Below the pieces are notes generated by a model. That model saw nothing but the letters and a program-made list of their open reading frames with translations, was not told the DNA's origin and did no database searches. A stretch of 48,365 nucleotides of DNA from Pseudomonadota bacterium (GTDB taxonomy: Bacteria > Pseudomonadota > Gammaproteobacteria > Steroidobacterales > Steroidobacteraceae), in contig JANXWS010000016.1 in assembly GCA_025351005.1 (NCBI GenBank), positions 1-48,365 on the forward strand, read 5' to 3'. Shown here in pieces: positions 46,947 to 48,365 of the stretch; position 1 is the stretch's first letter, and the number at the start of each line of letters is the position of its first letter. The position numbers and the translations under genes were made by a program.

Positions 46947-48365
46947 AGCACGAGCGCCAGCAGCACGAGCAGCGTCACGAAGCTGTACATCAGGTAGGTA
47001 GCAATGCGGCCCTGCTGCAGTCGCGCGACCCGATCGGCCACCCAGTGCACCGACGCGCCGAGCGGCTCGTAGAGCACGCTCCAGGCACGGTCGCCGATCG
47101 TGACCTGGTAGCGGGGCGCAACGTCGAACGGCGTCGGCACCTCGCGCTTGATCAGGAAGAACGGCTCGAATATGTGGCGGATGGGCTGGCCGAAGCCCTC
47201 CGCCGTGTCCTGCATGCGGGCGTCGAGCCGGACGAAGCCGCAGTCCCAGGCCGGGCCGCGCCGCACCGCGCGCCGGTACAGCCGCCGAACCAGCAGAATC
47301 GCGAGCGCGACGATCAGCACCGTCATCGCGAACAGCACGACCGGGCCGTAGGACGCCTGGCGCGCGGCCGCCGGCGCCAGCAGCCACCAGTGCGCGCCCC
47401 AGCTGCCCGGCGCCAGCCCGAGCAGCTGGCGCTGGACCGCGTCGAGGCGCTCGATGACCTGCACCGGGAACAGCCCGAGCAGTACGCACCCGAGCGCGAG
47501 CCAGCCGAGACCGATGCGCTCGATGGGACCCGCATCGCGCGCGCGGGCCAGCGAGCGTTCGCGCGGCTGGCCGAGGAAGATGATGCCGAAGAACTTCACC
47601 ATGACGTAGCCGGCGAGCGCGGTGGAGAGCGCCACGACCGCCGCCCCCACCGGCAGCAGCATGTTGAGGAAGGTCTTCGGCACGTCGCCGGCGAACAGGA
47701 ACGCCTGCAGCAGCAGCCACTCGGAGACGAAGCCGTTCAGCGGCGGCAGCCCGGCGATCGCGAGCGCCCCGACCAGCGTCAGCCAGGCGACCCAGGGCAT
47801 GCGGTGGATCAGGCCGCCGAGCCGGCCCAGGTTGCGCTCACCGGTCGCGTGCAGCACCGAGCCCGTGCCCAGGAACAGCACGCTTTTCATGAAGGCGTGG
47901 TTGAGGCAGTGATAGAGCGTCGCGATCAGCGCGAGCGCCGCCAGCGGTCCCATGCCGACGGCCTTGAAGACGATCGTCAGCCCGAGCCCGGTGAAGATGA
48001 GCCCCATGTTCTCGATCGACGACCACGCCAGCAGGCGCTTCATGTCGGTCTGCACGGCGGCGAAGATGACGCCGTAGAAGGCCGCGACCAGCCCGAGACC
48101 GAGCGCCAGCAGCCCCCACCACCACTGCAGCGAGCTCAGCAGGTCGAAGGCGACGCGCAGCATCCCGTACACGGCGGTCTTCAGCATCACTGCGCTCATC
48201 AGCGCCGATACCGGCGAGGGCGCCGCCGGGTGCGCTTCCGGCAGCCACACGTGCATCGGCACGAGCCCGGCCTTGGCCCCGAAGCCGAAGAGCGCGAGCA
48301 CGAACGCAGCGCTCGCCCACGGCGGGCTCAGGTGCGCAGCCCGCATCGCGTCGAACGTGAACTGC
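46943..48365 (-). CDS. hyfB: HyfB-like proton-translocating subunit, 5' partial
   Basis: The frame runs off the end of the window; about 474 residues are present of a family norm near 670, so roughly 200 N-terminal residues are missing. The antiporter signature GFGAKAGLVPMHVWLPEAHP, NHAFMKSVLFLGTGSVLHAT and RLLAWSSIENMGLIFTGLGL identify it. The Lys of AKAGL and AFMKS are the expected proton-path residues. The C-terminal part (PAWDCGFVRLDARMQDTAEG) is the extended HyfB tail. It is the first visible gene of a leftward run hyfB-C-E-F-G-I. Confidence 0.92.
   Translation of the reverse strand, partial: QFTFDAMRAAHLSPPWASAAFVLALFGFGAKAGLVPMHVWLPEAHPAAPSPVSALMSAVMLKTAVYGMLRVAFDLLSSLQWWWGLLALGLGLVAAFYGVIFAAVQTDMKRLLAWSSIENMGLIFTGLGLTIVFKAVGMGPLAALALIATLYHCLNHAFMKSVLFLGTGSVLHATGERNLGRLGGLIHRMPWVAWLTLVGALAIAGLPPLNGFVSEWLLLQAFLFAGDVPKTFLNMLLPVGAAVVALSTALAGYVMVKFFGIIFLGQPRERSLARARDAGPIERIGLGWLALGCVLLGLFPVQVIERLDAVQRQLLGLAPGSWGAHWWLLAPAAARQASYGPVVLFAMTVLIVALAILLVRRLYRRAVRRGPAWDCGFVRLDARMQDTAEGFGQPIRHIFEPFFLIKREVPTPFDVAPRYQVTIGDRAWSVLYEPLGASVHWVADRVARLQQGRIATYLMYSFVTLLVLLALVL

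Noticed and set aside
1-48365. CRISPR arrays, tRNA, rRNA and complete insertion sequences
   Set aside because: No regularly spaced repeats, cloverleaf-like segments, rRNA signatures or transposase genes with terminal repeats were seen.

Overview
The window is a high-GC bacterial chromosome segment. STN-type and ordinary TonB-dependent receptors show a Gram-negative cell, and the gene content (DUF2059, YidB-like, a class V aminotransferase of the VC1184 type, soxBDAG) suggests a Pseudomonadota member, perhaps a gammaproteobacterium. The taxonomic guess is inference only. No rRNA, tRNA or CRISPR array was seen.

Region 1 (1-11.9 kb) is accessory in character. It starts with the 3' part of a subtilisin-fold protein, then small secreted and GFA-family genes. 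Debris of mobile and polymorphic elements follows: a truncated MobA/MobL relaxase, a lower-GC patch with a Sel1-repeat protein, and an orphan Rhs core end with a short variable tip. Next come a nucleotidyltransferase with a small partner gene, a TonB receptor broken by a one-base frameshift with a FecR scrap upstream of it, and two tandem paralogous secreted pectate-lyase-fold proteins.

Region 2 (12.0-17.7 kb) holds a tightly overlapping leftward operon of two phytoene-dehydrogenase-like flavoproteins and a GcvT-type folate-dependent methyltransferase. Its divergent neighbour is a D-arginine-dehydrogenase-like FAD oxidase whose leader carries a 13-bp perfect hairpin. I do not recognise a described pathway for this set.

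Region 3 (17.7-29.6 kb) is a series of ordinary small genes: a YidB-like protein, a YeeE/YedE transporter, DUF2059, a class V aminotransferase, an amidohydrolase, DUF1993, a metalloprotease-like protein, a methyltransferase, AlaX, a MetX-like hydrolase, a GST and a second GFA protein.

Region 4 (29.6-41.7 kb) is a methylamine/one-carbon locus. soxBDAG (heterotetrameric sarcosine oxidase) runs leftwards with four-base overlaps at every junction. A dimethylglycine/sarcosine-dehydrogenase-like protein is divergent from it across a promoter region with a perfect 19-nt palindrome. An MFS transporter follows, then a second TonB receptor and an aldo/keto reductase. A GFA gene lies just downstream of soxG behind a hairpin. 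The likely chemistry is uptake and stepwise N-demethylation of a methylated glycine, delivering C1 units to tetrahydrofolate or formaldehyde.

Region 5 (41.8-48.4 kb, running off the end) is a hyfB-C-E-F-G-I cluster for a membrane complex related to hydrogenase-4 and complex I. The large subunit lacks the nickel-binding cysteines and hyfD, hyfH and hyfA are absent between the genes. It therefore looks like an energy-converting-hydrogenase-related (Ehr-type) complex rather than a hydrogenase. Together with the region 2 operon it is the best candidate for an uncharacterised system here.
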